A stretch of 64,000 nucleotides of DNA, from contig NZ_KE383971.1 of NCBI RefSeq assembly GCF_000423045.1, positions 838,526 through 902,525 on the forward strand, written 5' to 3'. Positions 18,006 through 26,399 of the stretch are shown here, piece after piece (position 1 is the stretch's first letter; the number at the start of each line of letters is the position of its first letter). The position numbers and the translations under genes were made by a program. This stretch comes from Christiangramia portivictoriae DSM 23547. GTDB lineage: Bacteria; Bacteroidota; Bacteroidia; Flavobacteriales; Flavobacteriaceae. The notes below the pieces were generated by a model. The model was not told the DNA's origin. It saw only the letters and a program-made list of their open reading frames with translations, and did no database searches.

Positions 18006-18356
18006 TTTCTGTAATTTTTGAAAGTCGGAATATAGTTTAATTGACCTGTTTTAAGAAAAAATACGATCGTAATTCTCTATTTGCTTATCGATATACGCTA
18101 ATTGATTCAACATATAAGTTGATCCAATCTTTAAGAAGCTTTAAGTAAAAAAGGAGGATGCTTGTAGACTTGGGAAGTGAAAATTTAGATAAGCGGCAAC
18201 TGTAATAAAATTATAATTTATGACCCTACTCATAAAATATAATTAGATGTTAGATCTCGTATAGCAGCTACCGCCATCTAATTTTTGGTAAACTTATAAC
18301 TTAAGATTAGTAAAGAATCATTGAATTAGTAAACGTAGCTGTTTTTTGAGTGAACG
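18006..18356. other. Intergenic stretch, 351 bases
   Basis: No credible gene. An 8-bp inverted repeat ATTAGATG/CATCTAAT (18242-18249 with 18275-18282, 25-base loop) is followed on the plus strand by five T. It lies downstream of the LytS-type kinase gene on the minus strand and could be a weak terminator for that unit, but the loop is long. The part next to 18005 must hold the PLP-enzyme promoter; I see no convincing element there. Confidence 0.35.
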
Positions 18357-21332
18357 TTACAAATCCAGTTTCAGGCTTACTTCTGTACCCAGGCCAGGTT
18401 CAGATTTTACGCTCAATGCTTCTTCAATATCATAGCCTAAAAGCGCCAGTCTTTCTTTTACCAGACTTAAGCCTTTGGAATTATGCAGTGAATTATTTCC
18501 AGTGGCTGAAAATCCCGAACCATTATCAATGATCCTGCAACATAAAGATTGTTCAGTCAGTTTTGTAAAAGTTATTTGCAGGGTTGGATTGATGCTTTCC
18601 ACGGTGAAGGCGTGAACGAAGACATTTTCTACGAATGTTTGCAGGATCATGGTAGGAACTTCTGTGTCATAGGTGTCGATAGCCGGATCCACTTTAAAAT
18701 TTACGCTAACCGCATGGTTCATTCTGGTATTTTCCACCCGAATGTAGGATTCCAGATATTCGATCTCCTCTACCAGCAGAATCGTTGGTTTGGTACAATG
18801 ATCCAGGTTAAGCCTTATGAGTTTCGCAAAATCTCCCAGGAAAATTGTGGCATTGTCAATATCACTATCCATAATATAATTTTGAATGGAGTTCATGGCG
18901 TTGAAGATAAAATGCGGATTCATTTGAGCGAGTAAGGCTTCCATTTTAGTTTCTTCAACTCTTCGCTGAATTGCCCGTTTTTGTTTTTCAAAACGTTTGT
19001 TCTTAGCGAGTTCATACGTATAGATGGCATAAACAATCACCAGTAACGCCAGGAAAATACTGGTAAGAAACCACCAGGTTTTCCAGAATGGCGGCTTAAT
19101 CCTGAAGTTGAGAAGGTCTTGCGTATAAGTATGCCCCGTGCTGGAATCAAGTACACGAACCTGCACCTGGTAGTGTTTTGCAGGCAGGTATGGCAAAAGA
19201 ATTTCAGAATTTGAGCTGGCCGTACTCCATTCTTCGTTCTCATTCAGCCTGTATTGATATTTTAATTTTTTAGGGTATGGATGAGCGTTCGTAGAGAAAT
19301 TGATGAGTACGGTATTTTCATCAAAATCGAGATCAAGTTCCTTTATGTTCGCTTCTGAAAGGTCGATGTGCATGTTGTTAATGAGCAGCTGTTCCAGATT
19401 GATCTTAGAGACCCTATTGGAAGAAGCCAGGATATCATCCATGTTCAGTTTGAAAATCCCATCTTCACTACCAATCTGTAGTTCATTTTTTTCGATACTA
19501 CTCGCGAAAAACGGCTGCTTTAAACCTTGTTCTTCATCCAGAAATATAAAGCGATCATCATTGACCAGGGTAAGCCCACGTTCTGTACCAATGATCAAAG
19601 TATTGCCGTAAGTATTGAGGAAAGAGATGGTATTTCCCTGGATGCTGGCCCGGGGAATTTTTCTTAAAACCTCGAAAGAACCAGGCTCATCCCTAACGAT
19701 AAAAACATCGCCGAATTCACTGGAAATCGCCAGGTCATCCCGGTATGCAACGATATGCCGGAGATTTTCTTCTTCCCAGATACCGGCCATAAGAAAGGAC
19801 TGGAAATCTCCCTTTTCATACAGATACAGACCAGAGAAAACTGAAGTAAAATAGGTTTTATCGCGTATTCGAAGACTACTCACTACCATGGTTGGAGTAT
19901 TCTGCCGGCGTTGTGGAAAGTGTTTGTAGGATAAACTATCCAGGTTATCGTACACTCTTACGCCACCATAAGGGTTGGTTTCAATTAATTTTCCATTAGC
20001 AGTAAAATTGATCTCTTCTGTGTGCAAAGGCGAGTAGCTATGAAATTTTCCTTCAGCAGTAATGACGAATAAGCCAATATTGGAATTGATCCAGTAGTGA
20101 TCATTCATTAATTTAATGTCATAGAACCTGATGCTGCTTGCCGTTGTGTTATGGTCCAGTTCATAAAAATCATCTTTATGTTCTGGTAGCGGCCTTGTAT
20201 TGGTCTTGAGAAAATTTTGCTGCCAATGCTTGAAATCTGATAATTGAATAAAAAACTGGTTGTTTGCAGTTTTGATTTGAACGCCCTGATCAAGTAGATA
20301 TGCTGTTTTTCCAGCTATCTCCGCAAAACCCTTGATATTTCGGTCAGGCTGTTCTTCAAATTTCACCAGTGGTTTAAGCTGAATTTCGTAGACCCCTGAA
20401 GTCAAGCTACCTATATACAACCTTTCAAAGGCATCGTCGTAGACTAGAGAATACATATCATTTCCCTGTATTCCGAAGGAATTTGTAAGGTCCGAAAAAT
20501 TATCGCTTAGTTCGAAAATCCCACCATTACTGTCATATATTCCCCAACCAGCTGCGTAGATGATCGAATCATTTGTTTTTACATAGTCCCATAGAATCGA
20601 ACTGCCATGTTGTTCCAAAGCCTTATTGCCTGGTTTTGTATATTCTGAAATTTCAGTTTTTGTAAAATAATTTTTATTGCTGCTGTAAACGGTATCACCA
20701 TCAACAAAAGCAGCGTAGATGAACTGTCGGTCGTCTACCAGTTCCAGTTTTAGCGATTCTTCCGAAGAAACTTTAAAGAGTCCGTTTCTGTATGTGGGAA
20801 CATAGAGTTCATTATCAAATTCAAAAAATCCGGAAACTCTTAGCAAACTGTCAGCTCCCTGATCTTTCCAGGACTGTATCTCAAATGTATCCAAGTGGAT
20901 CCTGGAGACCCCATCACTTGTTCCCACGTAAACAAAATTTTCATATGGAAAAAGATGCACGATCTCATCATGTACGAGTCCATCCAGAGTGGAAATAACC
21001 TGGAAATGATCTCCATCAAATATGGTAATCCCACCTCCATAGCTTCCCAGCCAGATCCTGTGATACTTATCTTCGGTGATCGCCCAACAGCTGTTGAGCG
21101 CTAAACCATCTTCTTCAAAATAGCTTTGAAAGTTATTGTTCTGTTTGCTTACGACTCCATTCTCGGTTCCTATCCAGAGTTTATTACTACTATCCAGAAA
21201 TAGTGCCCGGACAGCATTGTTAGGCAATTCATTGGCTGCTGAAAAGTTTCGGGAGGGAAAGTTTTGTGCGCAGAGCAATTGCACACAAAAGAACAGGCAT
21301 AAAAAGATTCTACTGGTTTTGTAAAATAGCAT
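18357..21332 (-). CDS. LytS/YehU-type sensor kinase with periplasmic two-component propeller
   Basis: A 991-residue membrane sensor. It has a signal peptide (IFLCLFFCVQLLCAQ), then a long periplasmic beta-propeller built of repeats with the WIGTENG/WLGSYGG pattern, a Y_Y_Y-like domain before the membrane (KYQYRLNENEEWSTA), one membrane helix near residues 745-765, and a cytoplasmic His_kinase domain with the phospho-acceptor box LLAQMNPHFIFNAMNS at about residues 793-808 and an ATPase lid with SKGLSLVKERL. Its start overlaps the end of the LytTR regulator by 23 bases, so the two form a cognate pair. Propeller sensors of this kind often detect glycans or other polymers; the ligand here is unknown. 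Confidence 0.9.
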   Translation of the reverse strand: MLFYKTSRIFLCLFFCVQLLCAQNFPSRNFSAANELPNNAVRALFLDSSNKLWIGTENGVVSKQNNNFQSYFEEDGLALNSCWAITEDKYHRIWLGSYGGGITIFDGDHFQVISTLDGLVHDEIVHLFPYENFVYVGTSDGVSRIHLDTFEIQSWKDQGADSLLRVSGFFEFDNELYVPTYRNGLFKVSSEESLKLELVDDRQFIYAAFVDGDTVYSSNKNYFTKTEISEYTKPGNKALEQHGSSILWDYVKTNDSIIYAAGWGIYDSNGGIFELSDNFSDLTNSFGIQGNDMYSLVYDDAFERLYIGSLTSGVYEIQLKPLVKFEEQPDRNIKGFAEIAGKTAYLLDQGVQIKTANNQFFIQLSDFKHWQQNFLKTNTRPLPEHKDDFYELDHNTTASSIRFYDIKLMNDHYWINSNIGLFVITAEGKFHSYSPLHTEEINFTANGKLIETNPYGGVRVYDNLDSLSYKHFPQRRQNTPTMVVSSLRIRDKTYFTSVFSGLYLYEKGDFQSFLMAGIWEEENLRHIVAYRDDLAISSEFGDVFIVRDEPGSFEVLRKIPRASIQGNTISFLNTYGNTLIIGTERGLTLVNDDRFIFLDEEQGLKQPFFASSIEKNELQIGSEDGIFKLNMDDILASSNRVSKINLEQLLINNMHIDLSEANIKELDLDFDENTVLINFSTNAHPYPKKLKYQYRLNENEEWSTASSNSEILLPYLPAKHYQVQVRVLDSSTGHTYTQDLLNFRIKPPFWKTWWFLTSIFLALLVIVYAIYTYELAKNKRFEKQKRAIQRRVEETKMEALLAQMNPHFIFNAMNSIQNYIMDSDIDNATIFLGDFAKLIRLNLDHCTKPTILLVEEIEYLESYIRVENTRMNHAVSVNFKVDPAIDTYDTEVPTMILQTFVENVFVHAFTVESINPTLQITFTKLTEQSLCCRIIDNGSGFSATGNNSLHNSKGLSLVKERLALLGYDIEEALSVKSEPGLGTEVSLKLDL

Positions 21333-22059
21333 TGATGAATTCCTCTTCTTTTCGGTGAGAAACGGGCAGCTTCTCTCCGTTCGTTAACTCAACCTCTTTA
21401 TTTGCTTTGTGATATCGCACTACAAAATTAAGGTTGATCACATAACTTTTATGTATTCTCAGAAATGCTGAAGGGAGGATTTCTTCTACAAACTTAAGGG
21501 TTTTTGTGGCAGTTTTTACACTTCCATCAATACCTTTAATACTGCAATAATTACTTTCTGCCTTGCAGTAAAGGATCTGGTTGGAATGAATAAGCTCAAA
21601 TCCTTCCTGGGTTGGAAAAGCGAGTTTCGCGACATTCTGGTCGTTTACATTCAGATTTTCGAGCAGCAACGTGAGCTTATCTTTCGTGGATAATCTCCTT
21701 TTGCGTTCCTCAAAACGTTTGATGGCGTCGCCAAGATCTATATGATTAATTGGTTTCAAGATATAATCCAGGGCGCTTTGCCTTATGGCCTGGACTGCAA
21801 ACCGGTTATGTGCGGTAGTGAAAATGACCTCAAAATTGATACGGTCAAACTGCTTGAATAGTTCAAAACCACTTTTTTCAGGCATTTGTATATCCAGAAA
21901 CACCAGTTCAGGTTCGTAGTTGTTGATCGCGATCACTCCGGAGTCTACAGAATGACATTTTGCGACAATATTGAATTTGCTGGGAAAATATCTTAAGAGG
22001 GTTTTCTCAAGTACATTCTGAGCACTAAGCTCATCGTCGATAATGACTACTTTGATCAT
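21310..22059 (-). CDS. LytTR-family response regulator
   Basis: A receiver domain at residues 1-120 with acidic pocket DDE (8-10), phospho-acceptor Asp56 in LVFLDIQMP, and conserved T (FTTAHN) and K (ILKPI), followed by a LytTR DNA-binding domain from about 150 to 245 (YCKAESNYCSIKGIDG, LRIHKSYVINLNFV). 249 residues is the usual size. It is translated first in the two-gene unit with the LytS-type kinase, whose start overlaps its end. It lies 153 bases downstream of the lipoprotein gene of the receptor pair and on the same strand, so regulation of that pair is possible. Confidence 0.92.
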   Translation of the reverse strand: MIKVVIIDDELSAQNVLEKTLLRYFPSKFNIVAKCHSVDSGVIAINNYEPELVFLDIQMPEKSGFELFKQFDRINFEVIFTTAHNRFAVQAIRQSALDYILKPINHIDLGDAIKRFEERKRRLSTKDKLTLLLENLNVNDQNVAKLAFPTQEGFELIHSNQILYCKAESNYCSIKGIDGSVKTATKTLKFVEEILPSAFLRIHKSYVINLNFVVRYHKANKEVELTNGEKLPVSHRKEEEFINAILQNQ

Positions 22060-22211
22060 GCCATAAACTTACATATTTGCAGAGATATGACCATATTCTA
22101 AAAGCTGATAAATATTTAAATTCTTATACAGCTCATAAATAGCAAAGGCCACTAAGTATGATAGTGACCTTTTGCGTTAAAAAACAAAATTATTTACAAA
22201 GGCTGGTTCCA

Positions 22212-23573
22212 TTAGAAAGCTCCAATAAAATGGCTCCCCTGGGTATTCACCAGTTCAGCACCTTTGGTAACTTCTCCAGTCTCGGTATCTACAATATAGA
22301 TGTTTCCATTTTCTCCAACAGGCGCCTGAGTAAGATAAATTTCAGTACCATCTACTGCAAATCCCTGGTATTGGAAGAGGTAGAAGTTAGGGTCGTATGG
22401 AATTGCATCGATCTTCTGCGCTGTTCTTGAATTCAGGTCTATTAATGCAAAGTATCCCTGAGCTCCGGCAACACCTTCAGCTGAACCGGCATGTCGATAT
22501 GCCAGCACGGCTTTACCATTGGAGGCTGGTCTCCAGGCCAGGATATATGCATCTTCTACGCCCAGAGCTTCATCAAGATTAAATATATAAGAGTCATCAT
22601 ACTCGTTATCTGAATCAATTTTTAAGATATGCGAACCTTGAGGATCATTCTGGTTTGCCTGGTAGACACTTCCGTTATACTCAAAAGCGTTAATACTACG
22701 ATAGCCATTGGTATTTCCCAGTCCTACGCCAGAGATGATAACTTCCGGGTTCAACAGTGAAGGATAATCAAGAACAATAGATCTGGAGGCTAGAATTTCA
22801 CCGTTGTTATCATTCTCTCCAGTTTCTGGATCTACCTTACTAAGTCTCGCACCAATATAAATTTTATCACCCGCTGCATTCAAAGCAGGCATATCGATTC
22901 TTGAGATATAATATCCTGCGGCTTCTTCTTCCACAGAAAGTGGAACACTGTGTTCCTGAAATTCCTTAATTGCTGAATTTTGCAAATCAAGGGTTACAAT
23001 TCCCATTGTTGCTTCAGTACGAACATAAAAGTCATCTGATGAATCTTCTGGAGTACCATTATCACTAAATTCATTTTCGGTATTTACATAAACTGCAGCA
23101 CCAGTCTGGTCTCCATCGAAAAGTTTGATCCATCTGGGCGCAGATCCTACGTAAGGTGCTATACTGATCTCAGAACCTGTTTGTTCAAAATTCTGACCAC
23201 CTAGCACATTATACTTAGTATAATTTCCTCCAGTATCACCGGCATAGCTAATATTGAAAATAGTACTTCCGTCTTCTGAAGCCTGCAAACGAGCAGTTCG
23301 GTTGGAAGGCACGATGAATCCATTCTCAAAGGGTTCTATTGAGAATTCCGGATTCCTCGCATCTTCGCTGGAAACAGAATAGATCAGAGTTCCTCCATTT
23401 CCATCACCAGGCTCTTCGCCCATTTTTGCTGCAGCAACTGTGATCCAGCGGCTTTCTGTACCTGGTTCAGGAATTACATCATCAGAACTATCGTCGCTAC
23501 TACAGGAGGACAAAAGTAAGAAGATGGCGACTGCACTAAAAAGTGACTTAAATTGAAAATAATTGCGATTCAT
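22212..23573 (-). CDS. DUF4374-like surface lipoprotein (XusB-like)
   Basis: A lipoprotein: the signal sequence ends in a lipobox LSSC with acylated Cys24, followed at once by SSDDSSDD. A serine-acid stretch after the cysteine is the kind of export signal that sends flavobacterial lipoproteins to the cell surface. The mature part looks like a beta-propeller (repeated blades such as GDKIYIGARLSK, GKAVLAYRHAG, IYIVDTETGEV) and matches the DUF4374 type found beside TonB receptors. In Bacteroides, XusB is a surface lipoprotein that captures ferric siderophores for XusA; assignment by analogy is moderate. It follows the receptor gene after 17 bases. No PepSY-type XusC is next to it. Confidence 0.72.
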   Translation of the reverse strand: MNRNYFQFKSLFSAVAIFLLLSSCSSDDSSDDVIPEPGTESRWITVAAAKMGEEPGDGNGGTLIYSVSSEDARNPEFSIEPFENGFIVPSNRTARLQASEDGSTIFNISYAGDTGGNYTKYNVLGGQNFEQTGSEISIAPYVGSAPRWIKLFDGDQTGAAVYVNTENEFSDNGTPEDSSDDFYVRTEATMGIVTLDLQNSAIKEFQEHSVPLSVEEEAAGYYISRIDMPALNAAGDKIYIGARLSKVDPETGENDNNGEILASRSIVLDYPSLLNPEVIISGVGLGNTNGYRSINAFEYNGSVYQANQNDPQGSHILKIDSDNEYDDSYIFNLDEALGVEDAYILAWRPASNGKAVLAYRHAGSAEGVAGAQGYFALIDLNSRTAQKIDAIPYDPNFYLFQYQGFAVDGTEIYLTQAPVGENGNIYIVDTETGEVTKGAELVNTQGSHFIGAF

Positions 23574-23590
23574 ATGAAAGTTAATTTTGG

Positions 23591-25999
23591 TTAGAATTTA
23601 TTTAATGAATAGTTTAATTTTAAGTAGAATGCTCTTCCCGGTTTTTGAACAGATAGATTGTCAAATACAGCTTCATCTAAAATGTTCTTTACATCAAAGC
23701 TTAATACGATGTTTTTGCCAGGAAATGAATAACTCAAACCCAGATCATGGGTAAGCTGTTGTGGTACTTTAAAGAAGTCATCTCCAACAGTATTGGAACC
23801 CTGAGGTACCAAATAGGAAAATGCATCTGTGAAATACATATTGTAGAAAAGATCCAATCTCGATTTCTTCTGAAGTAGATCTTTTATGGTATACCTGGCA
23901 TTACCACTCATTGTAAAAAATGGCGTATTTGGCACATCGATTTCAGCTCCTCTGTTTTCAACTTTAAGGTCAAAACGGGAAACATTGAAATTGAGGTCCA
24001 GGTTCTTATCATAGGTGTAATTAAACTGTGCATCAAAACCTTTAGAAGTTCCGCTGCCCTGGTTTACGTATAAGATCAATTCATCATCAACATTCAGGGA
24101 AGTTTCAATAGGCAAACCAATTCTATCCCTGATATTCCGCAGAAAGAAATTAGTGGTAAGTCCTAACCTGTGTCTCTGGTAGTTAAAGGCGCCTAATCTT
24201 AAACCGATATTGAAATTATTACTCTGTTCCGGATTGATGGCTGAGTTCGCTACCACATTATCCCCATCATTCCCAAAAATTTCAGTTTCGTCTGGAAGTC
24301 TAACGGCTTTTTCCGCAGAGGTGAGCAGCATTACTTCTGAAGTTATAGCGTATGACAGGGCAAATCCATAGCCTTCATATTCTTTGTTACTACTTACAGT
24401 TTCGTTCACAATTCTTCTGTTACCTGAAATATCTGTTTCAAAAGCCGGGTCTGTACTAATAGTTTTCTGCTGGTAATATTTCCCGAAAATGCTAGTCTTC
24501 AGTTGATCATCTAAAGCATTCAATTCGTACGTAAGAGAGACTATATTTTTGCGCAAATCCCGGGTGCCTACAAAACTATTTTCAAATTCTGAATCCAGGG
24601 CATCACTATCTTCCCGATCTACAGAACTATACAGGTGGTTGATTAATATTGTATGATTTTTTGCAATGGAGTAGGAGAGTCCGGTTCTCAGGGAGGCCAC
24701 TTTTCTCTCAATCTTTGCAAGCGTTGGACCACCTTCCTGCTGGGAACCCCAGGTGTATTGATATTCATTACCTCTGAAATCTATGGCGCGGTCACCGGTC
24801 CAGCTGTAAGCCCAGACAAGCGTATCTGTGAGCTGGCGATCCCGTTTTCCATAATAGGCATTGACAGTAGCGTCCAGTCCATTTATTAGTACATCCGCTT
24901 TTTGATATTTCAAATTTGCCAAAGCTGCCTGGGATTCGAAAAACCGGTCTTTATACGGTGTAATGGTCATAAATGCTCCATGCTGAACTTCTTTATAATC
25001 ACTGGACCCGTTAAAGCCAACGAAAAACTGATCTGCCCAGGAAACATTCGTGTAGCCTAATTGCACGATACCACCTGTAGAACGATAGGCATCATTAAAC
25101 CTTCTGGCAGTAATGGGTGTTTGAACTCCGCCAAGACCTGTGACCACCACACTTCTGCCCGATACCTCGTAGTCATTATCTGAGTAATTATGGAAACCTG
25201 AAGCTTTTACGGTGAATCCGCTATCGTCGAAGCGGTACAATCCATTCATCGAAGCCTGGAAGGTATTAAATGAGCCATAAGACACAGAAGCATTTAAACT
25301 GGTGTTCATAGACTGATTTAGAACGATATTAATGGCTCCACCCAACGCATCGTCAGACAGATGTCCCGGAACCACTCCCTTGTAGACTTCAATTTGCTGA
25401 ATAAGTGATGGTGGAATACTGTTTAAATTGAAGGATGAGCCAAAAGTGGAAATGGGGATTCCATCAATAAAAATACGGACAGCACTTCCAGACAAACCGT
25501 TGAGGCTGAATTGAACATCAGATCCTAAACCGCCGTTTTGTCTGAGCTTAACGCCAACTGTGTTATTAAGCAACTCTGTCGTTTGAATATTTCTCTGGCT
25601 GGCTTCTTCGGTATTGATGATATTGATAGCAAATCCTATTTTCTCCAATCTTGTTTTTTTGGATTCTCCCTGAATGGCCACTTCTTCAAGTTCATAATCC
25701 CCTTCATTCTTTAGCTGAATATCGAACCTTACCTGCGTAGAGTCTATGATTACCTGATGAAAACTTACCGTTTGGTTCGTACTTACCTCAAGCAGGTACG
25801 TTCCCATAGGTATGTTTTTAAAAGTGTACGTCCCATTCCCGTTAGTATGGGTAATCCGACTATAATTAGATCGGCTTAATTTGAGTTCGGCATTGGCTAC
25901 GATATAATTGTTGGCATCTGTGATTTCGCCTTCCAGTTGAGACTGGCCATAAGTTACCATGGGGATTATAAGCAGGAGTATTAAAATCGTTCGGATCAT
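23591..25999 (-). CDS. TonB-dependent outer-membrane receptor (XusA-like)
   Basis: A complete TonB-dependent receptor of about 800 residues. It has a signal peptide (MIRTILILLLIIPMVTYGQ), a carboxypeptidase-regulatory-like beta domain (LEGEITDANNYIVANAELK, KNIPMGTYLLEVS), a plug domain with ETTELL-type segment IQTTELLNNTVGVKLR, FIDGIPISTFG and IEVYKGVVPGHL, and a long beta barrel ending in aromatic-rich LKLNYSLNKF. I use ATG 25999 rather than 26020 because the signal peptide starts there. With the downstream DUF4374 lipoprotein it forms a two-gene unit, most likely for siderophore or other metal-complex uptake. A promoter with a palindromic box lies 20-50 bases upstream. Confidence 0.88.
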   Translation of the reverse strand: MIRTILILLLIIPMVTYGQSQLEGEITDANNYIVANAELKLSRSNYSRITHTNGNGTYTFKNIPMGTYLLEVSTNQTVSFHQVIIDSTQVRFDIQLKNEGDYELEEVAIQGESKKTRLEKIGFAINIINTEEASQRNIQTTELLNNTVGVKLRQNGGLGSDVQFSLNGLSGSAVRIFIDGIPISTFGSSFNLNSIPPSLIQQIEVYKGVVPGHLSDDALGGAINIVLNQSMNTSLNASVSYGSFNTFQASMNGLYRFDDSGFTVKASGFHNYSDNDYEVSGRSVVVTGLGGVQTPITARRFNDAYRSTGGIVQLGYTNVSWADQFFVGFNGSSDYKEVQHGAFMTITPYKDRFFESQAALANLKYQKADVLINGLDATVNAYYGKRDRQLTDTLVWAYSWTGDRAIDFRGNEYQYTWGSQQEGGPTLAKIERKVASLRTGLSYSIAKNHTILINHLYSSVDREDSDALDSEFENSFVGTRDLRKNIVSLTYELNALDDQLKTSIFGKYYQQKTISTDPAFETDISGNRRIVNETVSSNKEYEGYGFALSYAITSEVMLLTSAEKAVRLPDETEIFGNDGDNVVANSAINPEQSNNFNIGLRLGAFNYQRHRLGLTTNFFLRNIRDRIGLPIETSLNVDDELILYVNQGSGTSKGFDAQFNYTYDKNLDLNFNVSRFDLKVENRGAEIDVPNTPFFTMSGNARYTIKDLLQKKSRLDLFYNMYFTDAFSYLVPQGSNTVGDDFFKVPQQLTHDLGLSYSFPGKNIVLSFDVKNILDEAVFDNLSVQKPGRAFYLKLNYSLNKF

Positions 26000-26017
26000 T
26001 GTAGTAGTAATTCCGGA

Positions 26018-26048
26018 CAAATTTATATCTATTTAGACTAAATCCAAA
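26018..26048 (-). promoter_or_regulatory. Promoter of the receptor/lipoprotein unit
   Basis: Minus strand: TTTG (26045-26048), 19-base spacer, TAAATTTG (26018-26025), matching the flavobacterial consensus TTTG-N19-TAnnTTTG. The palindrome at 26031-26043 lies inside the spacer. The start codon at 25999 follows after about 18 bases. Confidence 0.65.
26031..26043. promoter_or_regulatory. Palindromic operator in the receptor promoter
   Basis: Perfect inverted repeat ATTTAG-A-CTAAAT, 13 bp, between the -33 and -7 elements, so a bound repressor would block RNA polymerase. Its make-up (ATTTAG/CTAAAT) is similar to boxes found before iron genes in Bacteroidetes, which fits a siderophore-type receptor, but the binding protein is not encoded nearby and the assignment is inference. 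Confidence 0.55.
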
Positions 26049-26348
26049 TAAAAATAATCTCTAGAATGAATTATTTTATAACCGATTTATATACAGATAT
26101 TTGAAGTAGAAAATTAAAAACAAGGTGAGATGTAATACTTTAAAGGCTTTGATCTTGGAGTAGGTCTTGATCAAGAGAATAACCAATAGAGGGATTAGAA
26201 ATCTTATGTTGAGAAGGAAATTGGCAGATGCATAGTTGGTCTTAATATCCAAAGGTTTTTCTGAGGATCTTAGCTAGAGAGTTAACCAGAAAAGATTCAG
26301 AGGATATAATTTAATCAGTCATTTTGAACCAATGTTTGCTATAAATCA
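26049..26348. other. Intergenic stretch between the receptor promoter and katG
   Basis: About 300 bases of AT-rich DNA without a credible open frame on either strand and without a recognised RNA. It contains no obvious repeats. It separates the 3' end of the broken katG from the receptor promoter. Confidence 0.4.
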
Positions 26349-26380
26349 AAATGCCCGATCACTTTCGCAACCAGGCATTT
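26349..26380 (-). terminator. Possible terminator downstream of katG
   Basis: Inverted repeat AAATGCC/GGCATTT (26349-26355 with 26374-26380), 18-base loop, 20 bases past the katG stop; on the minus strand the stem runs into TTTTGATTTA. The loop is long and the T run poor, so confidence is low. Confidence 0.35.
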
Positions 26381-26399
26381 CTGTTTGCAAGAAATTTTT

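Noticed and set aside
18242..18282. Stem ATTAGATG/CATCTAAT followed by five T as a terminator
   Set aside because: The 25-base loop is too long for a confident call; the T run is on the plus strand, whereas the nearest gene ends on the minus strand.
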